Part shown: in pieces, positions 1-7,925 of the stretch | Position numbering within the stretch: position 1 is the stretch's first letter | Layout: the number at the start of each line of letters is the position of its first letter | NCBI RefSeq assembly: GCF_000023585.1 | Contig: NC_012914.1 | Coordinates: 2,743,001 to 2,807,000 of the forward strand | Direction of reading: 5' to 3' | Origin: Paenibacillus sp. JDR-2 | Lineage (GTDB): Bacteria > Bacillota > Bacilli > Paenibacillales > Paenibacillaceae | DNA length: 64,000 nt | Translations under genes and position numbers: made by a program | Notes under the pieces: generated by a model | What the model saw: only the letters and a program-made list of their open reading frames with translations | Told to the model about the DNA's origin: nothing | The model's database searches: none

Positions 1-287
1 TGGTTATTGAGCATGATGCGCACCGAGTATCAGCTGGTGGGCAAGAGGTCAGCCTGACGCCTAAAGAATATGAGCTGCTTCATTACCTTGCCGTATCGCC
101 GGACAAAGTCTTCTCGCGGGAAGAGCTGCTGAAGGATGTATGGAACTATGAGTTCTTTGGCGACCTTCGGACCGTAGATACGCATGTGAAACGTCTTCGC
201 GAGAAATTGAACAAAGTATCGCCCGATGCGGCTTCGATGATTACTACGGTATGGGGAGTCGGATATAAGCTTGAGGTGCCGAAGTAA
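1..287 (+). CDS. resD: Response regulator ResD, C-terminal part (5' cut by window edge)
   Basis: Only the last 94 codons are present; the reading frame begins at base 3. They form an OmpR/PhoB-type winged-helix DNA-binding domain: LTPKEYELL near the start, then SREELLKDVW, and the recognition helix region RTVDTHVKRLREKL, ending in WGVGYKLEVPK. The receiver domain lies outside the window. The stop codon TAA overlaps the resE ATG by one base (TAATG), so the two are translationally coupled. The assignment to ResD rests mainly on the partner kinase, which is clearly ResE-like. ResD is a known activator of respiration and anaerobic genes in Bacillus. Confidence 0.9.
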   Translation, partial: VIEHDAHRVSAGGQEVSLTPKEYELLHYLAVSPDKVFSREELLKDVWNYEFFGDLRTVDTHVKRLREKLNKVSPDAASMITTVWGVGYKLEVPK

Positions 288-1747
288 TGAGGCTGCTGAA
301 GCGCTGGGGACATTTCGCCCTGCATACGGTGGTCGGGAAGCTATGGTGGACGATTATGTTTCTCGTCGCCCTTGTCCTTGTTATTCTCGGGACGTTCCTG
401 CTCCAGTATATCGATATCGCCTTTAAAGATTCCCAGCATCAAATTAAAGTGTTGTTTATCGTGGTAGCGATTCTGGGCTTCTTGTTGTCAACATTCTTTG
501 CTTTCTTCTTGTCGTCGAGGATTCAACAGCCCTTGCTCCAGTTGAAGAGAGCAGCGGATTCCATCGCAGGGGGCAATTATAAGACGCGGGTACAAATCCG
601 CTCCTCGGATGAGATTGGGGATCTGGCTAAGACCTTTAACCATATGACCGAGCAGTTAGGTACGCTGATTGATGACTTGAACCACGAGAAAGAGCATTTG
701 TCCAGCATACTGCGGAGTATGGGAGATGCGGTTATTACGTTTGACGCAGATGGGAGAGTCATTCTGACGAACCCGCCGGGTCACATGCTGGTAAGCCGGT
801 GGTCCGACCTGGAGATGGATATCGATTGGGAAGAGGAAGAAGCGCCTCCGTTTCACGACGTGCCCGGACCTCTGCGGGATACGTTTCAACGCGTGATGCA
901 TTCCGGACGCGATTGTACCAATAAAGTGCAAGTCATTAACAACGTGTGGTCCGTCGTGATGGCCCCGCTTCAAAATGAAGGGGTTGTCCGCGGTGCGGTT
1001 GCCGTTATCCGGAATGTAACGGAGGAGCATAAGCTTGAGAAGCTGCGACGGGATTTTGTGGCGAATGTCTCGCATGAGATTCGGACGCCGCTCTCCATGC
1101 TGCAGGGCTACAGCGAAGCGCTGCTGGATGATATCGTTGCTTCGCCGGAAGAAAGGAAAGAGCTCGTTCAAGTAATCTATGACGAATCCCTTCGGATGGG
1201 CAGACTGGTTAACGATTTCCTCGATATGGCCAGGATGGAAGCCGGTCACGTTGAGCTTAGCCTTCAGGAATTCGATCTGCGCAATGTCATCCGCCGGGTT
1301 CACAGGAAGTTCCAGGTGTATGCAAAAGAACGTAACGTCAGCTTGAATGCCGATCTTCCGGATACACCGCTTGCCGTACACGAAGCGGATGAAGACCGGA
1401 TTGAGCAGGTACTGACGAATCTGATGGATAATGCGCTTCGTCATACGCCAGCTGGCAAATCCATTAAGATTGCCGGTCAGACGGCGACAATAAATAACCT
1501 TAAATTCGTGAAGCTGATTGTAGCGGATGAAGGGCAAGGTATTCCTAGCGAGGATGTCCCTTATATCTTCGAACGGTTCTACAAAGCCGATAAGGCCCGC
1601 AAACGTGGTGCTTCGGGCGGAACCGGACTAGGACTTGCCATCGTTAAAAACATAATTACGCAGCATAACGGACGCATTGAGGTCGACAGCGTCCTTGGAA
1701 AAGGCACGACATTCACCTTGCTGCTGCCTGTCGAATCCAATCAATAG
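287..1747 (+). CDS. resE: Membrane sensor histidine kinase ResE
   Basis: Two-component kinase of 486 residues. Two membrane segments (about 19-41 and 55-76) are followed by HAMP (about 77-129), a PAS-like domain (about 137-245), HisKA with phospho-acceptor His263 in NVSHEIRTP, and a HATPase with N box NLMDNALRHT, G1 DEGQGIP and G2 GGTGLGLAI. The SMLQGYSEALLDDI stretch and the YDESLRMGRLVNDFLD stretch resemble B. subtilis ResE closely. The loop between the membrane helices is only about 13 residues, whereas B. subtilis ResE has a large external domain there, so sensing is probably through PAS/HAMP. It starts inside the resD stop codon and ends just before an intrinsic terminator. Confidence 0.93.
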   Translation: MRLLKRWGHFALHTVVGKLWWTIMFLVALVLVILGTFLLQYIDIAFKDSQHQIKVLFIVVAILGFLLSTFFAFFLSSRIQQPLLQLKRAADSIAGGNYKTRVQIRSSDEIGDLAKTFNHMTEQLGTLIDDLNHEKEHLSSILRSMGDAVITFDADGRVILTNPPGHMLVSRWSDLEMDIDWEEEEAPPFHDVPGPLRDTFQRVMHSGRDCTNKVQVINNVWSVVMAPLQNEGVVRGAVAVIRNVTEEHKLEKLRRDFVANVSHEIRTPLSMLQGYSEALLDDIVASPEERKELVQVIYDESLRMGRLVNDFLDMARMEAGHVELSLQEFDLRNVIRRVHRKFQVYAKERNVSLNADLPDTPLAVHEADEDRIEQVLTNLMDNALRHTPAGKSIKIAGQTATINNLKFVKLIVADEGQGIPSEDVPYIFERFYKADKARKRGASGGTGLGLAIVKNIITQHNGRIEVDSVLGKGTTFTLLLPVESNQ

Positions 1748-1756
1748 ATGTCAATA

Positions 1757-1781
1757 CGCTCCCTTCGGGGAGCGTTTTTTT
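1757..1781 (+). terminator. Rho-independent terminator of resDE
   Basis: A perfect 7-bp stem (CGCTCCC/GGGAGCG) with a TTCG tetraloop is followed by seven T residues, ten bases after the resE stop. Confidence 0.95.
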
Positions 1782-2081
1782 GTTGAATGAGGGGGATTAA
1801 TCTTGTTGTTCGTGGAACATGATGTGGTTTTTGTTGTTTCGCGTCAGTCTGCTTGTCGCTGGGTGCGGCATTTAAGGAGGGGCTTGATAGCTCCTCAAAA
1901 GCATTCCCCCTCACCCCTCGTGAGTGCCTCGGCCGTGCGCGCTTCGCGCAGGCCCGCGAGAGACAATCGCTACACCAGTTGAGTGTGGCGGGAATACCCG
2001 GCAAATATCATTAGGGGATATCTATCAATTACAGATAGAAGATGGTTTTCATAGAGTTGGGGTGATTGACCAGTACGAGCT
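1782..2081. other. Gene-free stretch between resE and the ArsB-like gene
   Basis: About 300 bases with no convincing gene. A C-rich segment around 1905-1990 contains the short self-complementary TGCGCGCTTCGCGCA. A minus-strand open frame here (1741-2004) has no ribosome binding site and an implausible composition, so it was not called. Confidence 0.5.
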
Positions 2082-2102
2082 ATTTATCATGTACATATAA
2101 AT
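2082..2102. promoter_or_regulatory. AT-rich imperfect palindrome, possible operator
   Basis: ATTTAT-C-ATGTACAT-ATAAAT is symmetric around GTAC with one extra base on one side. It lies 48 bases before the leader-peptide start and 120 bases before the ArsB-like gene. No regulator gene is adjacent. The operator role is inference from symmetry and position only. Confidence 0.3.
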
Positions 2103-2149
2103 ACAGTATATCGTTACTTATAACCAATTCAGATGAAAGGAGTGCATCT

Positions 2150-2182
2150 ATGAAAATAAAGAAAGCTAGATTTCTAGATTAA
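2150..2182 (+). CDS. Candidate 10-codon leader peptide upstream of the ArsB-like gene
   Basis: ATG is preceded at good spacing by the strong Shine-Dalgarno AAAGGAG (2136-2142). The reading frame gives MKIKKARFLD and a TAA stop, 39 bases ahead of the transporter start. A CTAGA-TT-TCTAG inverted repeat lies inside the frame. A well-initiated mini-frame this close to a gene could act as a translational leader, but it could also be chance. No homologue is known to me. Confidence 0.35.
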   Translation: MKIKKARFLD

Positions 2183-2221
2183 AGTGAAATGAGTGAGTTG
2201 AGCATGAAGAGAGGTTAAAGC

Positions 2222-3559
2222 ATGCATGATTTAATGACGATCATTACCATTTGTACCTTCTTCCTTACGATTGGCTTTATATTCTGGAAACCTAATATTA
2301 ATGAAGCAATTCCGGCATCCGTAGGGGCCATAATCGTCCTTTTAACCGGAACCGTGTCCCTGGCCAACCTGGGAGAGATCACGGAAACGATCAGCGGGGC
2401 AGCGATAACGATAATGGCTACGATCGTAATGGCTATTGTGTTAGAAAGCTTTGGTTTTTTTCAATGGGCTGCCGAGCTTTTGGTTCGGAAAGCAAGGGGC
2501 TCGGGCATCCGCTTATTTTGGCTGACGAACCTATTTTGCTTTTTAATGACTTTATTCGTAAACAATGATGGCAGCATCCTCATTACAACCCCAATTCTAA
2601 TAATGCTGCTTAAAAGCATGGGACTCAAAAACCATCAGAAGATTCCTTATTTGATTTCCGGCGCACTAATCGCGACAGCGTCCAGCGCTCCGATTGGAGT
2701 CAGCAATATTGTCAATCTTATTGCACTTAAGATCGTTCATATGGACCTTTATATGCATACAGCCATGATGTTTGTACCTGCTTCCCTAGGCCTCGCATTG
2801 CTGACGGTTCTCCTCTTTTTTCTTTTTTATCGAACCCTTCCGAAAAAATTGCCTCCAGTTGCACCGTGGGGCTTAAAACCAGGCGGCCATCCACTTAAAG
2901 GAGATTCCAACGAAGTAGTAGTAAGAAGCACGAAATTCATGCGCAATGTGCTGATATTCGTTTTTTGTGTGCGAGTAAGCCTGTTTATAGCGTCATATAT
3001 CCATTTCCCGGTATCTTTGACGGCGGTTATTGGATCCGCTTTTCTGCTCGCTTGGCGATGGATTTATTTAAAGATTCCTCCTGTAGACATGATAAAGAAA
3101 ACTCCGTGGTATATACTCGTTTTTGCATTCGCAATGTATGTCATCATCTATGGCCTGCGAAATCTTGGACTTACGGAGTGGCTAATTCATTTCTTGCAGC
3201 CGCTAGTTGCCGGCAGTCTGCTGCATGCCAGTGTCCTGATGGGGCTGCTGCTGACAATCCTGTCCAACTTCTTTAACAATCATCCGGCATTAATGGTAGG
3301 AACATTGACATTGACGAATATGGGACTTGATCCGATTACGCTTAAGATCTCTTATCTTGCAAGTGTGATCGGGAGTGATATGGGTTCGCTTTTGCTGCCG
3401 ATCGGAACGCTCGCCACGATTATGTGGATGCACATTCTTAGGAAAAGCGGCGTAAAAATAAGCTGGGGCCAGTATTTGAAGGTTACGATAGTCGTTATTC
3501 CGATTACCGTTATCGTCACGTTAATTTTGTTAAGCTTTTGGGTATCGTGGTTATTCTGA
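2222..3559 (+). CDS. ArsB/YdfA-like membrane transporter
   Basis: Integral membrane protein of 445 residues with about eleven to twelve hydrophobic helices. It belongs to the ArsB/NhaD (ion transporter) superfamily, as indicated by the long N-terminal helix pair, the FVNNDGSILITTPIL segment near residues 116-130 and the SNFFNNHPALM segment near 352. Both are the conserved Asn/Asp/Pro re-entrant parts of the two inverted repeats. The closest remembered match is the ArsB-like B. subtilis YdfA. There is no arsR, arsC or arsA gene beside it, so arsenite as substrate is only a family-based guess; another anion is possible. GAGAGG lies at suitable spacing before the ATG. Confidence 0.75.
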   Translation: MHDLMTIITICTFFLTIGFIFWKPNINEAIPASVGAIIVLLTGTVSLANLGEITETISGAAITIMATIVMAIVLESFGFFQWAAELLVRKARGSGIRLFWLTNLFCFLMTLFVNNDGSILITTPILIMLLKSMGLKNHQKIPYLISGALIATASSAPIGVSNIVNLIALKIVHMDLYMHTAMMFVPASLGLALLTVLLFFLFYRTLPKKLPPVAPWGLKPGGHPLKGDSNEVVVRSTKFMRNVLIFVFCVRVSLFIASYIHFPVSLTAVIGSAFLLAWRWIYLKIPPVDMIKKTPWYILVFAFAMYVIIYGLRNLGLTEWLIHFLQPLVAGSLLHASVLMGLLLTILSNFFNNHPALMVGTLTLTNMGLDPITLKISYLASVIGSDMGSLLLPIGTLATIMWMHILRKSGVKISWGQYLKVTIVVIPITVIVTLILLSFWVSWLF

Positions 3560-3597
3560 TGGGAACTTGGTCAGAGAATCCGGCGGAAAATAAAAAA

Positions 3598-3619
3598 TGA
3601 CCTTCGGGAAGGAAGGTCA
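3598..3619 (-). terminator. Hairpin in the convergent arsB-like/serA gap
   Basis: Stem TGACCTTC/GAAGGTCA with a 6-base loop. On the minus strand it is followed by a T run (six A on the plus strand at 3592-3597), so it would work as a second, back-up terminator for serA transcripts. It is not T-tailed in the plus direction. Confidence 0.5.
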
Positions 3620-3711
3620 CAAGATGCACAACATCAGTTTATGAGAGCGGTAAGCCATAAGCTTGGGTTTTTACGGCACACGCGTCCCATTTAACAAAGA
3701 GGGCATATAAA

Positions 3712-3757
3712 AACGCCGGACATCAGCTGATCGCAGCGTAATGTCCGGCGTTTTTTC
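3712..3757 (-). terminator. Terminator of serA, able to work in both directions
   Basis: A perfect 12-bp stem (AACGCCGGACAT/ATGTCCGGCGTT) has T runs on the plus side and A runs on the other, so both converging genes could end here. It begins three bases past the serA stop. Confidence 0.93.
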
Positions 3758-3759
3758 TA

Positions 3760-5352
3760 TTAGAACAATGTAATTTCTTTAGCTGTGTTCAGGTCAGACA
3801 GGCTAGTCAATTGCTCAAGGATGTCTTTGCCTGCGTTTTTATCAACAGTCAGAACCATGATCGCGGAACCGCCAACCAGCTGACGACCTACTTGCATTGT
3901 AGCGATGTTGACGTCGTTGTTGCCAAGAAGCGTACCAACGCGGCCAATGATGCCTGGTTTGTCGTTATGCGAGATCAGGATCAGGTTGCCTTCCGGAGTA
4001 ACGTCAACAGGGAACTTGTCGATTTGAACGACGCGCTCGCCGTAACCGGTAAGCAGTGTGCCAGCTACGATGCGCTCTTCTTGTTTCGTGCGGAGCGATA
4101 CCGTTACCAGGTTCGTAAAGTCTTTGGAAGCCTGGGATTTTTGCTGTACGATGTTCACGTCACGAACTTTAGCAAGGTGCATCGAGTTAACGACGTTAAC
4201 TTGGTCGGAACCAAGGTGATGCGAGAGCACGCCTTTAACAATGTAACGAGTCAGCGGCTGAGTATCAACCTCTGCAAGCTCGCCGGAATAACGTACGGTA
4301 ATTTCCTGTACGGCACCTTCCGTGATTTGCGCAACCAGGCTGCCGAGTTTCTCGCCCAGCGAATAGTATGGCTGCAGCTTGCTTTGCAGGTTAGCCGGGA
4401 TAGGAGGCATGTTAACCGCATTGCTGAACGGCTCATTGCGCAGGATGTGCAAGACTTGCTCCGATACGTCGATTGCAACGTTCTCTTGAGCTTCAACCGT
4501 GGAAGCGCCAAGATGCGGAGTTACAATGATTTTCGGATGGGTCAGGAATGGATGATCCTCTGTTGGAGGCTCTACTTCAAATACGTCAAATGCCGCGCCG
4601 GCTACGATGCCAGCATCGATCGCTTCAACAAGGGCAAGCTCGTCGATAATACCGCCGCGAGCGCAGTTGATAATACGCATGCCAGGCTTCATGACTTCGA
4701 ATTGCTTCTTGCCGATCATGTGACGGGTTTCCGGAGTAAGAGGTGTATGAACGGTCATGAAGTCGGCGTTGCGAACGATTTCGTCAACAGTAGCAAGCTT
4801 AATGCCAAGCTTCTCTGCACGCTCTTCCGTCATGAACGGGTCATAACCCATGATTTCCATGCCGAATGCTTTCGCGCGTTTTGCAACTTCACTGCCGATA
4901 CGGCCCATGCCAAGAACACCGAGGGTTTTGTTGCGAAGCTCAACGCCAAGGAACGATTTACGGTCCCAGACGCCGCCAACAGTCTTCAGGTAGGCTTGCG
5001 GGATGTGACGGGCAACCGCCATCATCATGGCAAAAGTATGCTCACAGGTTGTAATCGTATTGCCGTCTGGTGCATTGATAACGATAATACCGCGTTGAGT
5101 TGCTGCTTCCAAATCGATATTGTCTACGCCTACGCCTGCGCGGCCTACAACTTTCAGCTGCTTGCCTGCTTCCATGATGCGCGGTGTTACGCGCGTTTGG
5201 CTGCGCACGAGCAGGGCGTCGTATTCGCCGATAATGCTCACCAATTCGTCTTCGCTAAGTCCAGGCTTTTTGTCGACCGCTACATCATCCGCGTCTACAA
5301 GCTGTTGAATGCCCAGATCACTGATGGGATCCGATACTAACACTTTAAACAT
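3760..5352 (-). CDS. serA: D-3-phosphoglycerate dehydrogenase
   Basis: Oxidises 3-phosphoglycerate to 3-phosphohydroxypyruvate, the first step of serine synthesis; soluble cytoplasmic enzyme. The 530 residues match the long SerA form. It has an NAD-binding Rossmann core with GMGRIGSEVAKR, the substrate/NAD signature NCARGGIIDE, the catalytic His in PHLGAST, an intervening ASB domain, and a C-terminal ACT domain (DKPGIIGRVGTLLG). The start is taken at the ATG preceded by AGGAGG; an upstream in-frame ATG would add 29 codons out of the leader hairpin and is rejected. It is the only serine gene here and has its own promoter and long leader. Confidence 0.96.
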   Translation of the reverse strand: MFKVLVSDPISDLGIQQLVDADDVAVDKKPGLSEDELVSIIGEYDALLVRSQTRVTPRIMEAGKQLKVVGRAGVGVDNIDLEAATQRGIIVINAPDGNTITTCEHTFAMMMAVARHIPQAYLKTVGGVWDRKSFLGVELRNKTLGVLGMGRIGSEVAKRAKAFGMEIMGYDPFMTEERAEKLGIKLATVDEIVRNADFMTVHTPLTPETRHMIGKKQFEVMKPGMRIINCARGGIIDELALVEAIDAGIVAGAAFDVFEVEPPTEDHPFLTHPKIIVTPHLGASTVEAQENVAIDVSEQVLHILRNEPFSNAVNMPPIPANLQSKLQPYYSLGEKLGSLVAQITEGAVQEITVRYSGELAEVDTQPLTRYIVKGVLSHHLGSDQVNVVNSMHLAKVRDVNIVQQKSQASKDFTNLVTVSLRTKQEERIVAGTLLTGYGERVVQIDKFPVDVTPEGNLILISHNDKPGIIGRVGTLLGNNDVNIATMQVGRQLVGGSAIMVLTVDKNAGKDILEQLTSLSDLNTAKEITLF

Positions 5353-5377
5353 ATGTAGATTGCCTCCTAAAATTTTT

Positions 5378-5433
5378 GTGAAGTGCCGACATAAGGAGCA
5401 AACAGGAGTCTGCCCGATATGTCGGCACTTCAC
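5378..5433 (-). promoter_or_regulatory. Long hairpin just upstream of the serA ribosome binding site
   Basis: Perfect 15-bp inverted repeat (GTGAAGTGCCGACAT/ATGTCGGCACTTCAC, arms 5378-5392 and 5419-5433). On the serA strand it is followed by AAAAATTTT and then the AGGAGG ribosome binding site, about 20 bases before the start. It is too weakly T-tailed for a classic terminator. It may control translation or mRNA stability. Confidence 0.55.
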
Positions 5434-5464
5434 GTCCATTTGTATTCTGATAGTTTGTTGCTAA

Positions 5465-5516
5465 AACAAAAAACCTCGTCCCGGCACAGTAACGAGAGCG
5501 AGCCGGACGAGAGGTT
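5465..5516 (-). terminator. Terminator-like hairpin inside the serA leader
   Basis: On the minus strand, arms AACCTCTCGTCCGGC and GCCGGGACGAGGTT pair over about 13 bp with a bulge and are followed by TTTTTTGTTTT. It lies between the serA promoter and the gene, 112 bases before the start. This is the arrangement expected of transcription attenuation. No T-box, riboswitch or leader peptide was recognised. Confidence 0.65.
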
Positions 5517-5629
5517 CGTCTGAATTGCGGGCAATCGTAAATGGCAGTTGTTGTCTCCGATGTGTGAAAAAATGCACGCTTTATACCAATACGAAACGTG
5601 ATTAAACCGATATGGACAACCGTTATTAT

Positions 5630-5657
5630 TTTATAGCAAGGTGGTGGACAAATGCAA
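5630..5657 (-). promoter_or_regulatory. Predicted sigma-A promoter of serA
   Basis: On the minus strand, TTGCAT and TATAAA are separated by 16 bases. Transcription would begin about 5623 and give a leader of about 270 nt. The promoter overlaps the 5' side of the divergent rhodanese gene. Confidence 0.6.
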
Positions 5658-5741
5658 TGTATAAACTTGATCAAATGTGAAATTTTCGTTATGATTCAAA
5701 GCATTACAAGAGATATTAACAGGTCAGGGGAGAGAAAGGCA

Positions 5742-6068
5742 TTGATTAAGTGGAAGGAATTGGATCCGGAGTTGCTGCTGCAGATGCTTGCAGACGGGCA
5801 GATTGAACCGGAGCAAATCATCGACGTGCGCGAAACTTTTGAATGGGAATATTATCATTTGGAATCATCCCGGTTAATACCGATGAATACGATCCCCTAT
5901 AGTCTCGGAACCATTTCGGATGACAAACCGTTATATATAGTATGCGCGCATGGGGTGCGCAGTGCGGCCGTTTGCAATTATTTAGAAGAACAAGGCTACA
6001 TCAACCTCCACAATGTTACCGGCGGAATGGCTGCTGTAGCCTCGTTACGAGGGTTTCAATATGATTAA
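5742..6068 (+). CDS. Single-domain rhodanese-like protein
   Basis: Short sulfurtransferase-type protein of about 108 residues. The active-site loop is CAHGVR, with Cys68 at the expected nucleophile position, and the N-terminal IIDVRETFEWE segment is typical of rhodanese domains. The start chosen is TTG at 5742 because GGGGAGAGAAAGG precedes it; in-frame ATGs upstream would add residues overlapping the serA promoter. It lies divergent to serA and ends 11 bases before the next gene on the other strand. The physiological sulfur acceptor is unknown. Confidence 0.85.
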   Translation: MIKWKELDPELLLQMLADGQIEPEQIIDVRETFEWEYYHLESSRLIPMNTIPYSLGTISDDKPLYIVCAHGVRSAAVCNYLEEQGYINLHNVTGGMAAVASLRGFQYD

Positions 6069-6079
6069 AGAAGCTTAAG

Positions 6080-6985
6080 TTAAGAGAAGAACGGAAGCTG
6101 AGGCAAAAGGTCCTTATTGTAGAGCTTCGAACGGTTCTCGGTGAAGTCGCCGCTGCGAACGGCCTCCGTATCAATAAGCAGATCGGCAATGGCCGATATC
6201 GTCTTCAGATTCAGCTTCGCGGGCTGGCCGGAAGCGATAAAATCATCGATGCGGCTTGTGAGATCCTGCGGATAATAAGCAGTGAACTGCTGGCGCGAAG
6301 CCAGTTGATCCGCCATGAGCTTGTTTTTCACGATCAGCGGCAGGCTTGACCATTTGTTGATTTCGATAACCTTAGGCATTGTATAATTAGCAGGAATGTT
6401 TGGATCTACGGTTGCTCCCCACTTCATCATCGCGGCGTAGTAAGCCTGTTGAGCAGCCAGTGCCTGCTTAACCGCAGCCTGGTAAGATCCCAATTGCTCA
6501 ATGCTGCTCTGAAGCTTGGAAGCATCGGTTGATTTCGAGCTTGCTGCCGCTGCTTTCGCTGCCTGTTCGAATTGCTCCAGACTTCTGATATAATTCGTTT
6601 GGGCATCGCCGAGAAGCGGGGACTTCTGCATATCGAATGAGGAAGCCGCGGTTCTTTTCGAGTGAGCGAGTTCCGCTAAGTTTTTTAGTGTAGATGAGGC
6701 GCTGCCGGCTTGGCCTTTCGCGAAGTCGTCCATCGCATCATCCCATTCGGATTGAAATTCACGGTAAGACAAAAATACGGTATGATAGAAAGAGACAAGA
6801 TCCTGCTGCTGATAGGGGCTGCTTGTTTGAACCGCCGCAGCCTGCAATTCTTTCATTTCGTACTTGGTTTCCGTTTTGGACGTCCCGAGCTTTACGCCGT
6901 AGAAGAATGCACCAACCGCGCAGACGAGCATAAAGACAAACCCCAAACTAAATATCATTGCGGAACGAGGTAAACGTTTCTCCAT
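6080..6985 (-). CDS. Hypothetical protein with one N-terminal membrane anchor
   Basis: 301 residues, not recognised. One hydrophobic segment (about residues 10-30, ending FFYGVKLG) follows a short basic N terminus. The rest is outside-facing, Ala/Gln/Ser-rich and probably helical, with an alanine-rich middle (about 135-185). It may be anchored at the outer face of the membrane. The start is the ATG behind GAAGGAG; an adjacent GTG three bases upstream has poorer spacing. It converges on the rhodanese gene and diverges from the CPBP protease gene. Confidence 0.7.
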   Translation of the reverse strand: MEKRLPRSAMIFSLGFVFMLVCAVGAFFYGVKLGTSKTETKYEMKELQAAAVQTSSPYQQQDLVSFYHTVFLSYREFQSEWDDAMDDFAKGQAGSASSTLKNLAELAHSKRTAASSFDMQKSPLLGDAQTNYIRSLEQFEQAAKAAAASSKSTDASKLQSSIEQLGSYQAAVKQALAAQQAYYAAMMKWGATVDPNIPANYTMPKVIEINKWSSLPLIVKNKLMADQLASRQQFTAYYPQDLTSRIDDFIASGQPAKLNLKTISAIADLLIDTEAVRSGDFTENRSKLYNKDLLPQLPFFS

Positions 6986-7092
6986 CACAAATCTCCTTCT
7001 ATGGTATTAGATAATGCCGTCGTTTGTGCCCTATCAGTATAGGTGAATTGATCATAAAAGGAAATATGACCTACTTAGACAGGCGGGAAGCT

Positions 7093-7695
7093 ATGAAAAA
7101 ATTCGATCTCCGCAACATCCGTGTGCGTCAACTATCCGTCGATGAGATTGACGACCGCATGCTGCTAGTAAATCTTTACGTTACGCAAGCAATTACTATT
7201 ATTATCGGTTTGGTGTGGGCATTATTTCAGCGTTCCAATCCATTTCTGTTGTTACGATTTCCTGACAACCTCGATTTCTTATGGTGGGGACTGGGATTAG
7301 GAGCCGCGGTAATCGCGGTTGACCTGCTCATATCCAGATGGGTGCCCGAGGAAGCAACTGATGACGGCGGTATTAATGAACGGATATTCAAGAACAGACC
7401 GGTATGGCATATTGCCGTTATTTCTTTAGTGGTCGCCATTTGCGAAGAGTTATTGTTCCGGGGGGCTGTTCAGCACTCCTTTGGTCCTTATTGGACAAGC
7501 ATTATTTTCGCGGCTATCCATGTCCGTTACTTGAAGCATTGGATTCCTACGGGTCTTGTCTTTTCGATCAGTTATGGGTTAGGTTGGATTTATATCCAGT
7601 CCGGTAACTTATGGGCGCCGATTGTTGCGCATTTCCTGGTCGATTTCATTATGGGGCTGATTATCCGATTTAGGAGGGAGCAAACAGAGCAGTGA
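7093..7695 (+). CDS. CPBP-family intramembrane glutamic endopeptidase
   Basis: Membrane protease of the CAAX/CPBP (Abi) family, about 200 residues. All three family motifs are present: EELLFR near residue 118 (catalytic Glu pair and Arg), FAAIH (motif 2 His) and HFLVD (motif 3). Several membrane helices surround them. The start at 7093 has AGGCGGG ahead; ATG 7066 is an in-frame alternative with tighter spacing. Its stop overlaps the start of the next small gene (TGATG), so the two are one unit. The substrate is unknown; relatives process prenylated proteins, pheromones or anti-sigma factors. Confidence 0.82.
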   Translation: MKKFDLRNIRVRQLSVDEIDDRMLLVNLYVTQAITIIIGLVWALFQRSNPFLLLRFPDNLDFLWWGLGLGAAVIAVDLLISRWVPEEATDDGGINERIFKNRPVWHIAVISLVVAICEELLFRGAVQHSFGPYWTSIIFAAIHVRYLKHWIPTGLVFSISYGLGWIYIQSGNLWAPIVAHFLVDFIMGLIIRFRREQTEQ

Positions 7696-7925
7696 TGAGC
7701 AGAGTGGAGAAATTCGGTAGCTCAAGAGGAAGAAGACAACATGAACAGGCGGCAGTTCAGCCTGGCATCGCGACCGACACGAATGCAGAGGCGCTGCCGC
7801 CTAGACGTAAAGTACACCCTTCCACTTCTTATAAAGTGACCAGATGGTATTATAATGTATTATTTTTATTATTCGTTTGTCTGGTGGCAGGGCTGTTCTG
7901 GTATGGCGTTCGGTTTACGGACTGA
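7695..7925 (+). CDS. Small single-pass membrane protein
   Basis: About 76 residues, not recognised. A polar, basic N-terminal half (about 1-45) is followed by one membrane helix (about 52-72: VLFLLFVCLVAGLFWYGV) and a very short tail. It is coupled to the CPBP protease gene by a TGATG overlap and could be a partner of it. Its last 11 bases overlap the 3' end of the converging deacetylase gene. Confidence 0.6.
   Translation: MSRVEKFGSSRGRRQHEQAAVQPGIATDTNAEALPPRRKVHPSTSYKVTRWYYNVLFLLFVCLVAGLFWYGVRFTD

Noticed and set aside
1741-2004. 87-codon minus-strand gene
   Set aside because: No ribosome binding site, it reads through the resE terminator, and composition is unlike a protein.
3811-5340. 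509-codon plus-strand frame opposite serA
   Set aside because: A shadow of the serA codon pattern; SerA motifs are clear on the minus strand and the opposite frame has no recognisable domain.
5353-5630. T-box or known riboswitch in the serA leader
   Set aside because: No T-box core or specifier arrangement and no recognised riboswitch motif was found on the minus strand, only hairpins.
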